A stretch of 64,000 nt of DNA from Gemmatimonadales bacterium (GCA_020633775.1 JACKDA010000003.1:62001-126000), one strand, 5' to 3'. Shown: positions 45,263-56,891, counted from the stretch's first letter. Numbers and translations are program-made. Notes: a model not told the origin generated them from the letters alone.

Positions 45263-47011
45263 ATGACGACCACCCCAGCCGACCCCGAGGTCGTCGCCCG
45301 CGTCGAACGCCTCCTCGGCGGCCGGTTCCGCCTCGACCAGACGGTCGCGGTCTCGCAGGAGCGCATCCTCTTCCAGGCCTGGGACCTCCTGGTGCGCCGG
45401 ACCGTCTCGCTCCGGGTGAACACCGGCGACGATCCGGCGCTCCGCCGCTGGTTCCTGAAGGAGTGCGAGGCCCTCGCCCGACTCGACCATCCGGCCATCC
45501 GCCACATCTACGAGGCCGGGGTCATCGACACCATCGCCTACCGGGTCGGCAACTGGATCCTCGGTGAATCGCTGGAGGAGGCGATCCTCCGCGGCCCGCG
45601 GCCCGTCCCGGCGGTGCACGTCCTCGCCCGCGACCTCCTCACCGCACTGGAGCACGCGCACGCCCACGGCATCGTGGTCCGCCGCATCGTCCCGGCCTCG
45701 CTCCTCCTCACCTCGACCGGGCGCGGGACCGTGACCGACCTGCGGTTCTGCAACCTCACGCTCCCCGAGATCCCGCCGACCGAGGTCCCCACCGGACTGG
45801 AGTACCTCGCCCCGGAGGTCCGCGAGGGCCAATCGGGCGACCCCGCGAGCGACATCTACACCGCCGCGGCGATCCTCTACTTCGCCGTCACCGCGACGCG
45901 CCCGCCGCTGGACCCGACCGCGCTCGTCCCGCCCACGAAGATCCGTGCGGTGGTCCCCGCCGCGCTCGAGCGGGTGATCCTCCGCGCGATGCTGCCCGCG
46001 CCGGAACAGCGCTACCTCACCGCGGCGGAGATGCTGGAACAGTTCACCAGCGATGCGGGCGAGTTCGAGTCCCCGCAGGTCGGGCTGCCGATGCTGGCGG
46101 TGCCGCACGACGACGGGCGCCACTGGGAGGCCCGGCTGCGCCGGGCCCTCGGCGATGACTACGAGCTGCTCGACACCCTGGGGGAGGGCGGCTTCGGACG
46201 CGTCTACCGGGTGCGCGACCTCCACCTCGAACGCGAGGTGGCGCTCAAGATCCTCCACCCGCACCTCACCGCCGACGTCACCGTCGTCGAGCGCTTCCGC
46301 CGCGAGGCCCAGCTCGCGGCGCGCCTCAATCACGGCAACATCGTCAACATCTACGACATCTCCGGCCGCTCGGGGCTGCTCTGGTACACGATGGAGATCG
46401 TGCACGGGCCCAACATCGCCCAGCTTGTCGAGCGCGACGGGCCCCTCGCGGTCGACCAGGTCCTCCGGCTGCTGCGCGAGGCGCTCTCGGCCCTCGGGCA
46501 CGCCCACGCCCTCGGCCTGGTCCACCGTGACATCAAGCCGGAGAACATGCTCCTCGAGCGCGACGGGTCGCTGCGGATCACCGACTTCGGGCTGGCCCTC
46601 GCCCTCCGTGGCGAGGGGCGCTTCGGCGGCGCGACCTCGCAGAGCGGCACGCCGCAGTTCGCCTCGCCCGAGCAGCTCCTCGGCGAGCAGGTGGACCAGC
46701 GCACCGACCTCTACTCGCTGAGCGCGGTCGCGTGCTACGCCCTGCTGGGGCGGGTCCCCTTCCCCGGCCGCACCCCGGAACAGGTCCTCGCCAAGCAGAC
46801 GAGCGACATCGTCCCCGACCTCACCGAGGAACGCCCCGACGTCAGCGAGGCACTCTCGGCCGTGCTGGGACGCGCGCTCCGCAACAACGTCAATGCGCGC
46901 TGGGCCTCCGCGGGGGAGTTCCGCAGTGCCCTCGAGGAGGCGGTCCAGAAGGCGCTCCGCCGCCGCGGGGGCGAGCTGGCGCGCCTCGCGGCGCGGCTCC
47001 TCGGGGCCTGA
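45263..47011 (+). CDS. tandem pseudokinase-Ser/Thr kinase
   Basis: 582 residues with two kinase-fold domains. The N-terminal domain (about 15-265) has the fold pattern (FRLDQTVAVSQERILFQAWDL, GLEYLAPEVREGQSGDPASDIY) but lost its catalytic residues: no glycine loop, lysine replaced by Arg (SLRVN), HRD region VVRRIVPAS, DFG region TDLRF. The C-terminal domain (about 297-560) is complete: GEGGFGRVYRV, VALKILHPHL, HRDIKPENML, DFGLALAL, SPEQ. No membrane helix, so cytoplasmic. By analogy with other pseudokinase-kinase tandems the first domain may regulate the second or bind a partner. Confidence 0.88.
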   Translation: MTTTPADPEVVARVERLLGGRFRLDQTVAVSQERILFQAWDLLVRRTVSLRVNTGDDPALRRWFLKECEALARLDHPAIRHIYEAGVIDTIAYRVGNWILGESLEEAILRGPRPVPAVHVLARDLLTALEHAHAHGIVVRRIVPASLLLTSTGRGTVTDLRFCNLTLPEIPPTEVPTGLEYLAPEVREGQSGDPASDIYTAAAILYFAVTATRPPLDPTALVPPTKIRAVVPAALERVILRAMLPAPEQRYLTAAEMLEQFTSDAGEFESPQVGLPMLAVPHDDGRHWEARLRRALGDDYELLDTLGEGGFGRVYRVRDLHLEREVALKILHPHLTADVTVVERFRREAQLAARLNHGNIVNIYDISGRSGLLWYTMEIVHGPNIAQLVERDGPLAVDQVLRLLREALSALGHAHALGLVHRDIKPENMLLERDGSLRITDFGLALALRGEGRFGGATSQSGTPQFASPEQLLGEQVDQRTDLYSLSAVACYALLGRVPFPGRTPEQVLAKQTSDIVPDLTEERPDVSEALSAVLGRALRNNVNARWASAGEFRSALEEAVQKALRRRGGELARLAARLLGA

Positions 47012-47029
47012 GCCCCGGGCCAATCCTGC

Positions 47030-47060
47030 TTGACAGCCCCGGTCGCCGCCGCGAAATTAT
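47030..47060 (+). promoter_or_regulatory. cspA promoter with TTGACA -35 box
   Basis: Perfect TTGACA at 47030-47035; a weak -10 (AATTAT) at 47055-47060, spacing 19. Transcription would start near 47067, leaving a 5' UTR of about 150 nt before the cold-shock gene, as is usual for cspA-type mRNAs. Confidence 0.45.
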
Positions 47061-47219
47061 CGACGCCGTGGCCCCGCGCGCGGACTTCTCCCTCCACATG
47101 GTGATGACCACGCACGGGCCGGGGCACCGGGCGCGCCGACGGGACTGGCCCGACGGCCCGCCGCACCCGCACCGCCCTCGGGCGGCGTGGGAGGGCCACA
47201 CCAATCAGGAGTCGCAGCA

Positions 47220-47429
47220 ATGGCACGTACCACCGGCACCGTGAAGTGGTTCAACGACGCGAAGGGGTTCGGCTTCATCACCCCCGAGGGCGGCGACAAG
47301 GACTGCTTCGTCCATCACAGCGCGATCACCATGGAGGGGTTCCGTACCCTCGCCGAGGGTGACCGCGTCGAGTTCGACATCGTGCAGGGTGCCAAGGGCC
47401 CCGCGGCGGAGAACGTCACCAAGGCCTGA
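47220..47429 (+). CDS. csp: cold-shock protein (CspA family)
   Basis: Single cold-shock domain, 69 residues. RNP1 is KGFGFITPE and RNP2 is CFVHHSAI; GTVKWFNDAKGFGFI is diagnostic. Binds single-stranded RNA/DNA in the cytoplasm. Starts at 47220 with AGGAGTCGCAGCA upstream. Long leader and a strong terminator (47451-47484) frame it as a monocistronic unit. Confidence 0.96.
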   Translation: MARTTGTVKWFNDAKGFGFITPEGGDKDCFVHHSAITMEGFRTLAEGDRVEFDIVQGAKGPAAENVTKA

Positions 47430-47450
47430 GTCCAGACCGGCAGCACCAGA

Positions 47451-47486
47451 ACGGCCCCCCCGATGCCTGCATCGGGGGGGCCGTTT
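47451..47486 (+). terminator. strong intrinsic terminator after csp
   Basis: ACGGCCCCCCCGATG pairs with CATCGGGGGGGCCGT over 15 bp around a CCTG tetraloop, followed by TT. It separates the convergent csp and infA genes and could serve both. Confidence 0.8.
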
Positions 47487-47510
47487 GCCGTCCGGACGCC
47501 GGGCGGAGCG

Positions 47511-47729
47511 CTACTTGTGGCGGTACACGACCCGGCCGCGGGTCAGGTCGTACGGGGAGAGGACGACGCTGACGCGATCGCCCTCGAGCACGCGGATCTT
47601 GAACTTCGACATCTTCCCCGCGGCATACGCCAGGATGGTGTGCCCGTTGTCGAGCAGCACCCGGTAGTTGCGATCCGGGAGCACCTCCTGGACCACTCCC
47701 TCCATCTCGATCCCGTCTTCCTTCGCCAT
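47511..47729 (-). CDS. infA: translation initiation factor IF-1
   Basis: 72-residue S1/OB-fold protein that binds the ribosomal A site. MAKEDGIEMEGVVQEVLPDRNYRVLLDNGH, AAGKMSKFKIRVLEGDRV and LSPYDLTRGRVVYRHK match the family over its full length. Unusually it is not beside ribosomal protein genes here; it lies between csp and a peptidase gene. Confidence 0.98.
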   Translation of the reverse strand: MAKEDGIEMEGVVQEVLPDRNYRVLLDNGHTILAYAAGKMSKFKIRVLEGDRVSVVLSPYDLTRGRVVYRHK

Positions 47730-47827
47730 CCACGCTCCATCGTCAGGTCAGGCCGGACGGGCCGGACGGCCCGTCGTGACGGCTGGCAATCTGGCCGCCC
47801 GGGCCACCCGGCGCAACACGAGCGCCC

Positions 47828-49543
47828 TCAGCCGACCCCGGCGAGCGAGCCCCGCAGCACCTCCATCTCCTCCTCCACCATCGTCACCAGCTCCCCCAGC
47901 AACCCTGCCTCGAACGAGAGCTCGACCCCCGCCGCCCGGTACAACTCGGGCAGCGGTCTGGTCGCCCCGAGGGCGAGGAACCGACGGTACGCCGCCACCG
48001 CCCCCTCGGGGTCCCGCCGGGCGTTGCGCCACACCTGCAGCGCCCCGATCTGGGCGATGCCGTACTCGATGTAGTAGAACGGATAGAGGAAGATGTGCAG
48101 CTGGCGGTACCATCGGGCGACCCGCTCCGCCTCGAGGCCGGTCCAGTCCACGCCCCGCTCGAACCGCTCGCGGAACCGGAGCCAGGCGGCGTCGCGCGCG
48201 GCGGCATCGCGACCCGCGGGGTCGGTGTAGATCCATGACTGGAAGGCGTCGACCGAGGCGATGTGCGCGAGGGCGACCAGCAGGTCCTCCAGGTGCTCGA
48301 GGCGCGCGGCGACCGCGTCGGGCGCCTCGTAGTACCCCGTCGGCCGGGCGAGGTGCGGACCGGCCAGCAGCTCCATCGACATCGACGCCAGCTCGGCCGA
48401 CTCCGCCCCCGGGTGCCGCTGCCAGATGAGGGGACGCGCGTGCGACGCGAAGGCGTGGAAGCAGTGCCCCGCCTCGTGCAGCAGCGTCATCACGTCCTCG
48501 GCCACGCCGGCGGCGTTCATGAACACGAACGGCCTGCCCCGCGCATGGAGGGTGTCGCAGTATCCCCCGGGCGCCTTGCCGGGACGCGCCTCCAGGTCGA
48601 GCAGCCCCTCGGTCATCATGGTGCGGAACTGGCCGCCGAGGGTCGGGTCGATCCGTTCGAAGATCGCCGCGGCCCGTTCCTCGAGGTCGGCGATGTCGCG
48701 GTACGGTGCGGTCGCCTCGCGCTGCCGCGGGTCCACTGCGGTGTCCCACGGCCGGAGCGCGGCCAGCTCGAGCCGTTCACGGCGATGCGCCATGACCCGC
48801 TCCACCGCCGGCACCACCGTCGCCTCGATCGCGTCGTGCAGCCGCTCGGTGTCGGCCGGGGTGTACTCGAAGCGTCCCTTCGCGACGAAGGTGTAGTCGC
48901 GGAAGTCGGCGAAGCCGGCGTTGCGTGCCATCTCGCCGCGCAGCTCGACCATCCGGTCGAAGAGGCCGGCGAGTTCGTCCCGGGCTTCCACGTAGGGGGC
49001 GACCCCCGCCCGCCACGCCGCCTCGCGCACGCCGCGGTCCGCGACCTTGAGGAACGGGGCGAGCCGCGGCAGCGGCACCCGATCGCCCTGCCACTCGGCC
49101 GTCATCCCCCCGGTCACCTGCTGGTACCGCGCCGCGAGTCCTTCGGCCTCCGCGGTGAGCGGCACGTTCGCCTCGCGGAAGAGCTCGATCGCCGTGCGGA
49201 ACCGGCGCAGCGCCGTCTGCAGGTCGTCGCGGTCGGTCCCGATCGCGACGAACCGCTTCGCGAGCGCCACCTCCTTCTCCTCGAGCTGCGGCAGGATCTC
49301 GGTGGAGAAGCGGAGGTGCGCCGCCTCCTTCGCCTTGTCGGTCGTGTCGGAGGTGTAGGCGATCATCGCGAGCGAGGCGGCCTCGGTCACCAGCTCGTCG
49401 AGCCGCGACCAGGCCGCCAGCCAGTCGTCACGGGTGGCGGCGGTGAGCTCGGCGCCCGCGAGGTCATCGTACCAGGCGGCGATCTCTGGCCAGGATGCCT
49501 CGGCGAGGCCAGCGCTTGTCGGGGGCAGGGGGGTCTGGAACAT
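47828..49543 (-). CDS. M3 family oligoendopeptidase (PepF-like)
   Basis: Cytoplasmic zinc metallopeptidase, 571 residues, that degrades oligopeptides. The zinc motif HEAGHCFHAF is near residue 356, the third ligand region ELASMSMELL about 25 residues on; LFLYPFYYIEYGIAQIGALQVW-type C-terminal helix is typical of thermolysin-like M3B enzymes. Start ATG at 49543 is preceded by a TATCAT box 6 nt upstream and no Shine-Dalgarno. Confidence 0.93.
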   Translation of the reverse strand: MFQTPLPPTSAGLAEASWPEIAAWYDDLAGAELTAATRDDWLAAWSRLDELVTEAASLAMIAYTSDTTDKAKEAAHLRFSTEILPQLEEKEVALAKRFVAIGTDRDDLQTALRRFRTAIELFREANVPLTAEAEGLAARYQQVTGGMTAEWQGDRVPLPRLAPFLKVADRGVREAAWRAGVAPYVEARDELAGLFDRMVELRGEMARNAGFADFRDYTFVAKGRFEYTPADTERLHDAIEATVVPAVERVMAHRRERLELAALRPWDTAVDPRQREATAPYRDIADLEERAAAIFERIDPTLGGQFRTMMTEGLLDLEARPGKAPGGYCDTLHARGRPFVFMNAAGVAEDVMTLLHEAGHCFHAFASHARPLIWQRHPGAESAELASMSMELLAGPHLARPTGYYEAPDAVAARLEHLEDLLVALAHIASVDAFQSWIYTDPAGRDAAARDAAWLRFRERFERGVDWTGLEAERVARWYRQLHIFLYPFYYIEYGIAQIGALQVWRNARRDPEGAVAAYRRFLALGATRPLPELYRAAGVELSFEAGLLGELVTMVEEEMEVLRGSLAGVG

Positions 49544-49549
49544 CGCCGG

Positions 49550-49555
49550 ATGATA
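49550..49555 (-). promoter_or_regulatory. -10 hexamer of the M3 peptidase gene (TATCAT), leaderless
   Basis: On the minus strand TATCAT ends 6 nt before the ATG at 49543, the same arrangement as at queC, queE, the pseudokinase-kinase and thrA. It differs from TATAAT at one position. Confidence 0.6.
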
Positions 49556-49569
49556 ACGCGGCCGCCGGG

Positions 49570-50781
49570 TCACGGCACCGGGGCCGGTCGCGGCGCCGGC
49601 CGGACATGCCGGAAGGCGACGTATCCGACCCCGGCCACCACGCAGCCACTGAGCAGGAAGGGGGCATCCACCCCCAGCCGCTGGAACGCGATCGTCCCCA
49701 CGATCGGCGCCACCACCCGCGACAGCCCGGCGAACGTCTGCGCCACCCCCATGGTGGTGCCGAGCTCGCCCTGGGTCGCCGCCTCCGACAGGAGCGACGT
49801 GGTCGCCGGGAAGAGGAGCGCCGTCCCGATCGGGACCAGCGGGATGATCGCGGCCAGCACCCAGACGGTCGGTGCCGCCGGATAGAGCAGCAGCCCGATG
49901 GCAAGCAGGACCGTGCCAAGGCGCATCGCCCCCACCTCGCCCAGCCGCTCGATGGCGGGGCCGAGGAGGAGCGAGCGCATCACCAGCGAGAGCAGCCCGG
50001 TGTAGACGAAGAAGTAGCCGATCGTCGCGGCAGTGACCTCGAAGCGGGCCTCGAGCCAGAGCGCGAGGACGCTGGTCAGGAGCGAGAACGCCAGCATCCC
50101 GACGCCGTAGATCCACGTGAGCCGCGCGGCCGGCGCCGAGGGGTGGCGCACGACCTCCCAGGCCGCGTGCCACACCGGGCGCCGGCGCGGCGGCGTGGCA
50201 TCGGCACGCCGCGACTCCGGCAGGAAGCGCCACGCCGCGAGCACGTTCAGCAGGCACAACCCGCTGGCGATCAGCCCGGGTGCCGCGCGGCCGAGGGCCG
50301 TCGCGGCGGAGCCGATGGCGGGCCCCATCATGAACCCGGCCGCCGTGGCTGCGGAGAGCCAGCCCAGCGCGCGCGCCCGGTCGGCGGGCGCCACCGTGTC
50401 GCTGACATAGGCGTGCGCGACCCCGGTCGTCCCGCCCCCGGCCCCCTGCACCACCCGCGACAGGAACAGCAGCCAGAGCGAGTTCGCGAAGCCGAACACC
50501 AGGAAGGCCACGGAGGAGGCGAAGAGCGAGATCAGCAGCACCGGGCGCCGACCGGTGCGATCGGAGAGCCGTCCCCAGAGCGGCGAGGCGACCAGCTGCG
50601 CGATCGAGAACGACGCGATCAGCCAGCCGACCATCTCCGGCGTCGCGTCGAGCTCGAGCGCGTAGAACGGCAGGATCGGCAGCACGATCGCGAAGCCGAG
50701 CATGTCGATGAACGACACGGCGATCAGCACGGCAAGCTGCCGGAAGGAGTCCCGGCGGCTGGGAATGGGGGGTGCGGTCAC
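49570..50781 (-). CDS. MFS transporter
   Basis: Major facilitator protein of 403 residues with 12 membrane helices. Loop 2-3 signature GRLSDRTGRRPVLLIS and the motif-C-like GFMMGPAIGS in helix 5 place it among drug:H+ antiporter-like (TetA/YfkF group) exporters. GTG start overlaps the stop of the LmbE-like gene (GTGA), so it is translationally coupled to it. Substrate unknown. Confidence 0.88.
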   Translation of the reverse strand: MTAPPIPSRRDSFRQLAVLIAVSFIDMLGFAIVLPILPFYALELDATPEMVGWLIASFSIAQLVASPLWGRLSDRTGRRPVLLISLFASSVAFLVFGFANSLWLLFLSRVVQGAGGGTTGVAHAYVSDTVAPADRARALGWLSAATAAGFMMGPAIGSAATALGRAAPGLIASGLCLLNVLAAWRFLPESRRADATPPRRRPVWHAAWEVVRHPSAPAARLTWIYGVGMLAFSLLTSVLALWLEARFEVTAATIGYFFVYTGLLSLVMRSLLLGPAIERLGEVGAMRLGTVLLAIGLLLYPAAPTVWVLAAIIPLVPIGTALLFPATTSLLSEAATQGELGTTMGVAQTFAGLSRVVAPIVGTIAFQRLGVDAPFLLSGCVVAGVGYVAFRHVRPAPRPAPVP

Positions 50782-53204
50782 GGCGCGCCGAGCGCGAGCA
50801 GGTTCGCGAACAGGCGCCACGCCCCCGGCACCGCGGCGGGGAGCTCGCGGAAGAATGACAGCCCGGTGTAGATCACCCTGCCCTTCCCGTACGGCGCGCT
50901 GAGCAGCCCGCCCCGGGCCGGCGCCTCGTCGGGATCCTGCAGTTCGAGGAGCGGGGTCCAGCGTGCATCCCACGTCCCGGCGAAGTAGAGCCCACGCTCC
51001 TGCACCCACCCGTCCCAGTCGGCCGGGGTGAGTCGATTCGGGCCGACACGCAACGCCTCCGACCCGGGCAGCCAGCGGGCCGGCGATGCCTCGTCGGTCA
51101 CCCGGTCATGCGGCCGCGAGATCGTGATCGGGTACGGGGCGAAGCCGCCCTGCACGTACTGATACTGCTGGTACTGCACGATCAGCGTCCCGCCCCGCTC
51201 GGCGAACGCGAGCAGCCGCGGATTCGCCCGGCCGACCGCCGGGTCCAGCTCGTAGGCCCGCGGCCCGATCACCATCACGTCGAGCGAGTCGAGTGTGGGC
51301 CCATCGAGCTCCTCCGGCGTGAGCAGCCGCACCGGCTGCCCCGCCGCCGCGAGCGCCTCGGGGATCTGGTCGGCCGCACCCCGGAGGTAGCCGATCCGCC
51401 GCTGCGCGGGGAACGTGATCGGCGTGACCACGGCGCGCACCTCGGCCGGGTGAAAGAGGATCCGCGGCGTGATGTGCGGATACCGGATCCGCTCGGCGCC
51501 AATCCGGAAGGTGTCGCGGCCGACGACCGCCTCCGCACGAAGCGTCACCTCACCCGGCGCGACATCATCGGGAGGCGTCACGGTGTAGGTCAGCGTGCGC
51601 CGCTCGCCCTCGACGGAGAAGTCCACCTGCTGGGCCGGCCCCACCGACCACCCCGCGGGTGCCAGGACCCGCACGATGGCAGTGCTGGTGTCGCGTGCCG
51701 CGTGCTCGACCGACACCGTGACCGTGCGCGGACCGGAACCGATCGGCCACAGGATGGTGCCGGGCGACACCGAGAGCATCACCTTCGGCACGACGACCAC
51801 CGGCGTGCGCACCTCGCCGATCGCCTGGTCGACGGAGCGAGCCACGATGGGGCGACGGACCAACGGACCAATCTGCGTGGCACCAAGAGGCGTCACAACG
51901 AAGGTCGCGGCCGCTGGCTGGGCGAACGGGAGGCCGAGGGACTCTGACTGGGGCCATTGATAGAGCGCCCCGTCGAGAGACCGGGCAAGGAAGTACGGCT
52001 GGCTCGGTCGGGCGTCCGGGGCCACGGTGATGGAGACGGCGCAGCGAAACAGTCTTCCGGCACGGAGGAGGACCGCGGTCTGCGGATTGCTGCAGCCCCC
52101 GGCTCGCTGGGCAACGAATCGCTCGCCAAGGTCCGTGTCCGTCGAGACGGACATCTGTCGATTCGAGTCCGCCGCGGGCCCGGGGAACCATCCGACGAGC
52201 GTCACGGACATCTCCTGCCCCGGCACCACCTCGGCGTCATCGGTGTAGGCGTCGACGATCACCCCGGCCCCGGCGAGTGCCAGTTCCGCGCGGCGCGCGC
52301 TGTCACGGCTCGCCACCGCCGCGACCCCCGCGAAGAGCGCCGTGTCCGCCTGCACATCGAGTCCGGCCGCGACCGCTTCCAATACGATGCGCCGCGTGCT
52401 CGGCCCCGGCTCCTCCAGCCCCCCCTGGTCCTGCGAGCGGTGCTGCGAGCGCGCCGTCGCCGCGATCTGGTGATAGGACTGACCCACCGCCGGATCGAGC
52501 AGGCCGCCGTCGAGTGTCTGCCCCGGCCCCTCGGCGCCACGGTTCCGGTAGAACTTGAGCGGCCGCCAGGGCGCGAGCCCCTCCTCCGTCCACAGCTCAC
52601 GGAACCGGGTGCTGTCCTGCGCCGCGTCGAACGCCTCGCGCGCGAGGATCCCCGAGGCCTGGTGATGGCCGTGCCCGTCGCGCGGCGTCCCGGTCCACAC
52701 CGAGACGATCACCTGCGGCTGGAACCGCCGGATGATGCGCACGATGTCCTTGAGCAGCGAGTCGCGCGGCCAGAAGCGGAACGCCTCGGTCGCGGTCTTC
52801 GAGAAGCCGAAGTCGTAGGCCCGGGTGAAGAACTGCGTGGCGCCGTCGATGCGTCGCGACGCGAGCAGTTCCTCGGTGCGCACGAGGCCCAGCGCGGGAC
52901 CGAGCTCGCTGCCGATCAGGTTCTGCCCGCCCTCGCCGCGGGTGAGCGAGAGGTACGCCGTCTCGATGCCCATCCCGCGCGAGAGGATCGTGATGAGCTC
53001 GGTGTCCTCGTCGTCCGGGTGGGCGCCGATCATGAGGACCTTGCGCCCGTCGTCCAGGAAGCGCGCCTGCTGGGCGAGGTGGATCGCCCCGCCCGTCCCC
53101 GCCCCGACCCCCTGGCTCGCGAGCGGGACGGTCGAGCCGAGGACAAGCAGCAACGCCGCGACCACGGTTCGTGGTCGCGGGGCACCGGGGTGCGGGTGAA
53201 TCAT
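50778..53204 (-). CDS. secreted PIG-L/LmbE-family deacetylase-like protein, large
   Basis: 808 residues. Signal peptide ending ALLLVLGSTVPLASQ. PIG-L zinc site: GAHPDDEDTE near residue 61 and GHGHHQASG near 190, as in N-acetylglucosaminyl deacetylases such as MshB/LmbE. Typical LmbE proteins have 230-300 residues. The extra ~550 residues contain Ig-like beta strands (VTVSVEHAARDTSTAIVRVLAPAG) and a C-terminal region with LDSLDVMVIGPRAYE, AFAERGGTLIVQYQQ and GKGRVIYTGLSFFRELP, reminiscent of a class I glutamine amidotransferase-like/ThuA fold. Probably acts on an extracytoplasmic glycan. Coupled to the small membrane gene upstream and to the MFS gene downstream. Confidence 0.85.
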   Translation of the reverse strand: MIHPHPGAPRPRTVVAALLLVLGSTVPLASQGVGAGTGGAIHLAQQARFLDDGRKVLMIGAHPDDEDTELITILSRGMGIETAYLSLTRGEGGQNLIGSELGPALGLVRTEELLASRRIDGATQFFTRAYDFGFSKTATEAFRFWPRDSLLKDIVRIIRRFQPQVIVSVWTGTPRDGHGHHQASGILAREAFDAAQDSTRFRELWTEEGLAPWRPLKFYRNRGAEGPGQTLDGGLLDPAVGQSYHQIAATARSQHRSQDQGGLEEPGPSTRRIVLEAVAAGLDVQADTALFAGVAAVASRDSARRAELALAGAGVIVDAYTDDAEVVPGQEMSVTLVGWFPGPAADSNRQMSVSTDTDLGERFVAQRAGGCSNPQTAVLLRAGRLFRCAVSITVAPDARPSQPYFLARSLDGALYQWPQSESLGLPFAQPAAATFVVTPLGATQIGPLVRRPIVARSVDQAIGEVRTPVVVVPKVMLSVSPGTILWPIGSGPRTVTVSVEHAARDTSTAIVRVLAPAGWSVGPAQQVDFSVEGERRTLTYTVTPPDDVAPGEVTLRAEAVVGRDTFRIGAERIRYPHITPRILFHPAEVRAVVTPITFPAQRRIGYLRGAADQIPEALAAAGQPVRLLTPEELDGPTLDSLDVMVIGPRAYELDPAVGRANPRLLAFAERGGTLIVQYQQYQYVQGGFAPYPITISRPHDRVTDEASPARWLPGSEALRVGPNRLTPADWDGWVQERGLYFAGTWDARWTPLLELQDPDEAPARGGLLSAPYGKGRVIYTGLSFFRELPAAVPGAWRLFANLLALGAP

Positions 53205-53542
53205 GGCGTGTCCGTGGGTTCGTCGTCCGGAGGGTCGTCGGGGGCTGGCGTCTCGGGGGAACGGATCGGATGCTTCTCCTGTTCCCGGCCGACCACGAAG
53301 GCGAGGACGAACGCGATGAGGGCGGCGAGGAGGAGGGTCTGCGCCGACCCCCCGCCACGGGTGCCCTTGAGCAGCATCAGGAAGGCGACCGACACCGCGA
53401 TCGTCCCGATGCCGCGGAGGATCTCGTCGGTGTTCCGCCACTTCGTCTGCCGACCCCAGTTGATCGCCGCCAGCAGGCCGGCGACGCCGAGGAGCAGGAT
53501 GCCGTACCAAATGAGGATCCACCAGCGCCTGCCGATGATCAT
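53201..53542 (-). CDS. small membrane protein, unknown
   Basis: 113 residues with three hydrophobic helices (WILIWYGILLLGVAGLLAAI, GIGTIAVSVAFLMLL, LLLAALIAFVLAFVVG) and an acidic, proline-rich C-terminal tail. No family recognised. Its stop overlaps the LmbE-like start (ATGA). No good Shine-Dalgarno before the ATG. Confidence 0.7.
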   Translation of the reverse strand: MIIGRRWWILIWYGILLLGVAGLLAAINWGRQTKWRNTDEILRGIGTIAVSVAFLMLLKGTRGGGSAQTLLLAALIAFVLAFVVGREQEKHPIRSPETPAPDDPPDDEPTDTP

Positions 53543-53623
53543 CGGGTGCCCGGGGGTTCGAATTGGTCACGCATGAGTGACAGCCGATCAACGGTAGCCC
53601 GCGGACCCGCCCTCGCCAAGGGG

Positions 53624-53947
53624 TCAGCGACCGGGCGGGCACGCACCGCACGGACAGCGGTCCCGCAGGGCGCGATAGGTGTAGATCCCGGTCCCGTGCC
53701 CGTCGCTCCAGCGGATCCGGATCCCGTAGGCACCGACCGGCTGCAGGTCCACGAGCTGCACGTCGTCGGGGACATCGGCCGGATCGAGCAGGGGGCGACC
53801 GGTCATCTCATCGACGCAGGCGGCGCAGGGACAGGCGAGCCGCAGCGGACGCGCCGCGTAGCGGCCGACATGGCCCGCGCTCCACGTGATCTCGAGATGG
53901 TCGGCCACCCGTCGGACGGTGGCGGGTACCACCGGAGTGTCGGACAC
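53624..53947 (-). CDS. DUF971 domain protein
   Basis: 107 residues. LEITWSAGHVGRYAARPLRLACPCAACVDE and LDPADVPDDVQLVDLQPVGAYGIRIRWSDGHGTGIYTYRALRDRC fit DUF971, the small domain also found at the N-terminus of gamma-butyrobetaine hydroxylases and in Mrp/ApbC partners. Two clusters, CPCAAC and CPCGAC, could bind metal or an Fe-S cluster. GTG start at 53947 with GGAGG 5 nt upstream. Divergent from aconitase, an Fe-S enzyme, but a role in its maturation is only a guess. Confidence 0.85.
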   Translation of the reverse strand: MSDTPVVPATVRRVADHLEITWSAGHVGRYAARPLRLACPCAACVDEMTGRPLLDPADVPDDVQLVDLQPVGAYGIRIRWSDGHGTGIYTYRALRDRCPCGACPPGR

Positions 53948-53965
53948 GACGCCCTCCCGGGCTGT

Positions 53966-53973
53966 TAGGTTTC
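53966..53973 (+). promoter_or_regulatory. candidate -10 region of acnA (TAGGTTTC)
   Basis: TAGGTTTC, a TANNTTTC box, lies 46 nt upstream of the aconitase ATG in the divergent gap. GAAGGA follows at about 54004 as ribosome site. Confidence 0.4.
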
Positions 53974-54019
53974 GGATCGGTACGCCCACCCTCATTCTAC
54001 CGAGAAGGACGCTGGCACG

Positions 54020-56788
<2,769 letters not shown>

Positions 56789-56797
<9 letters not shown>

Positions 56798-56823
56798 GGC
56801 GTGAGTCCTGAGGCGTGAGGGTT
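56789..56823 (+). repeat. heptamer array (GAGGCGT family) over the acnA stop
   Basis: Five consecutive heptamers: GAGGCGT, GAGGCGT, GAGTCCT, GAGGCGT, GAGGGTT. The acnA TGA stop (56795-56797) is embedded between the first two. Related complementary heptamers lie at 56892-56912 on the other side of the terminator. Confidence 0.75.
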
Positions 56824-56841
56824 GCCTGACCGCGCAGAACG

Positions 56842-56879
56842 GAAGAAGGCCGGCTCCCATCCAGGGGCCGGCCTTCTTC
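56842..56879. terminator. bidirectional terminator between acnA and the sigma gene
   Basis: GAAGAAGGCCGGC and GCCGGCCTTCTTC form a perfect 13-bp stem around a 12-nt loop. Both strands end in a TTCTTC-type tract, so it can serve both converging genes. Confidence 0.8.
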
Positions 56880-56891
56880 GTGAGTCCTCCC

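Noticed and set aside
53550..53566. GGGGGTTCGAATT, a T-arm-like sequence suggesting a tRNA
   Set aside because: The flanks do not form a T stem and no acceptor, D or anticodon arm is found nearby.
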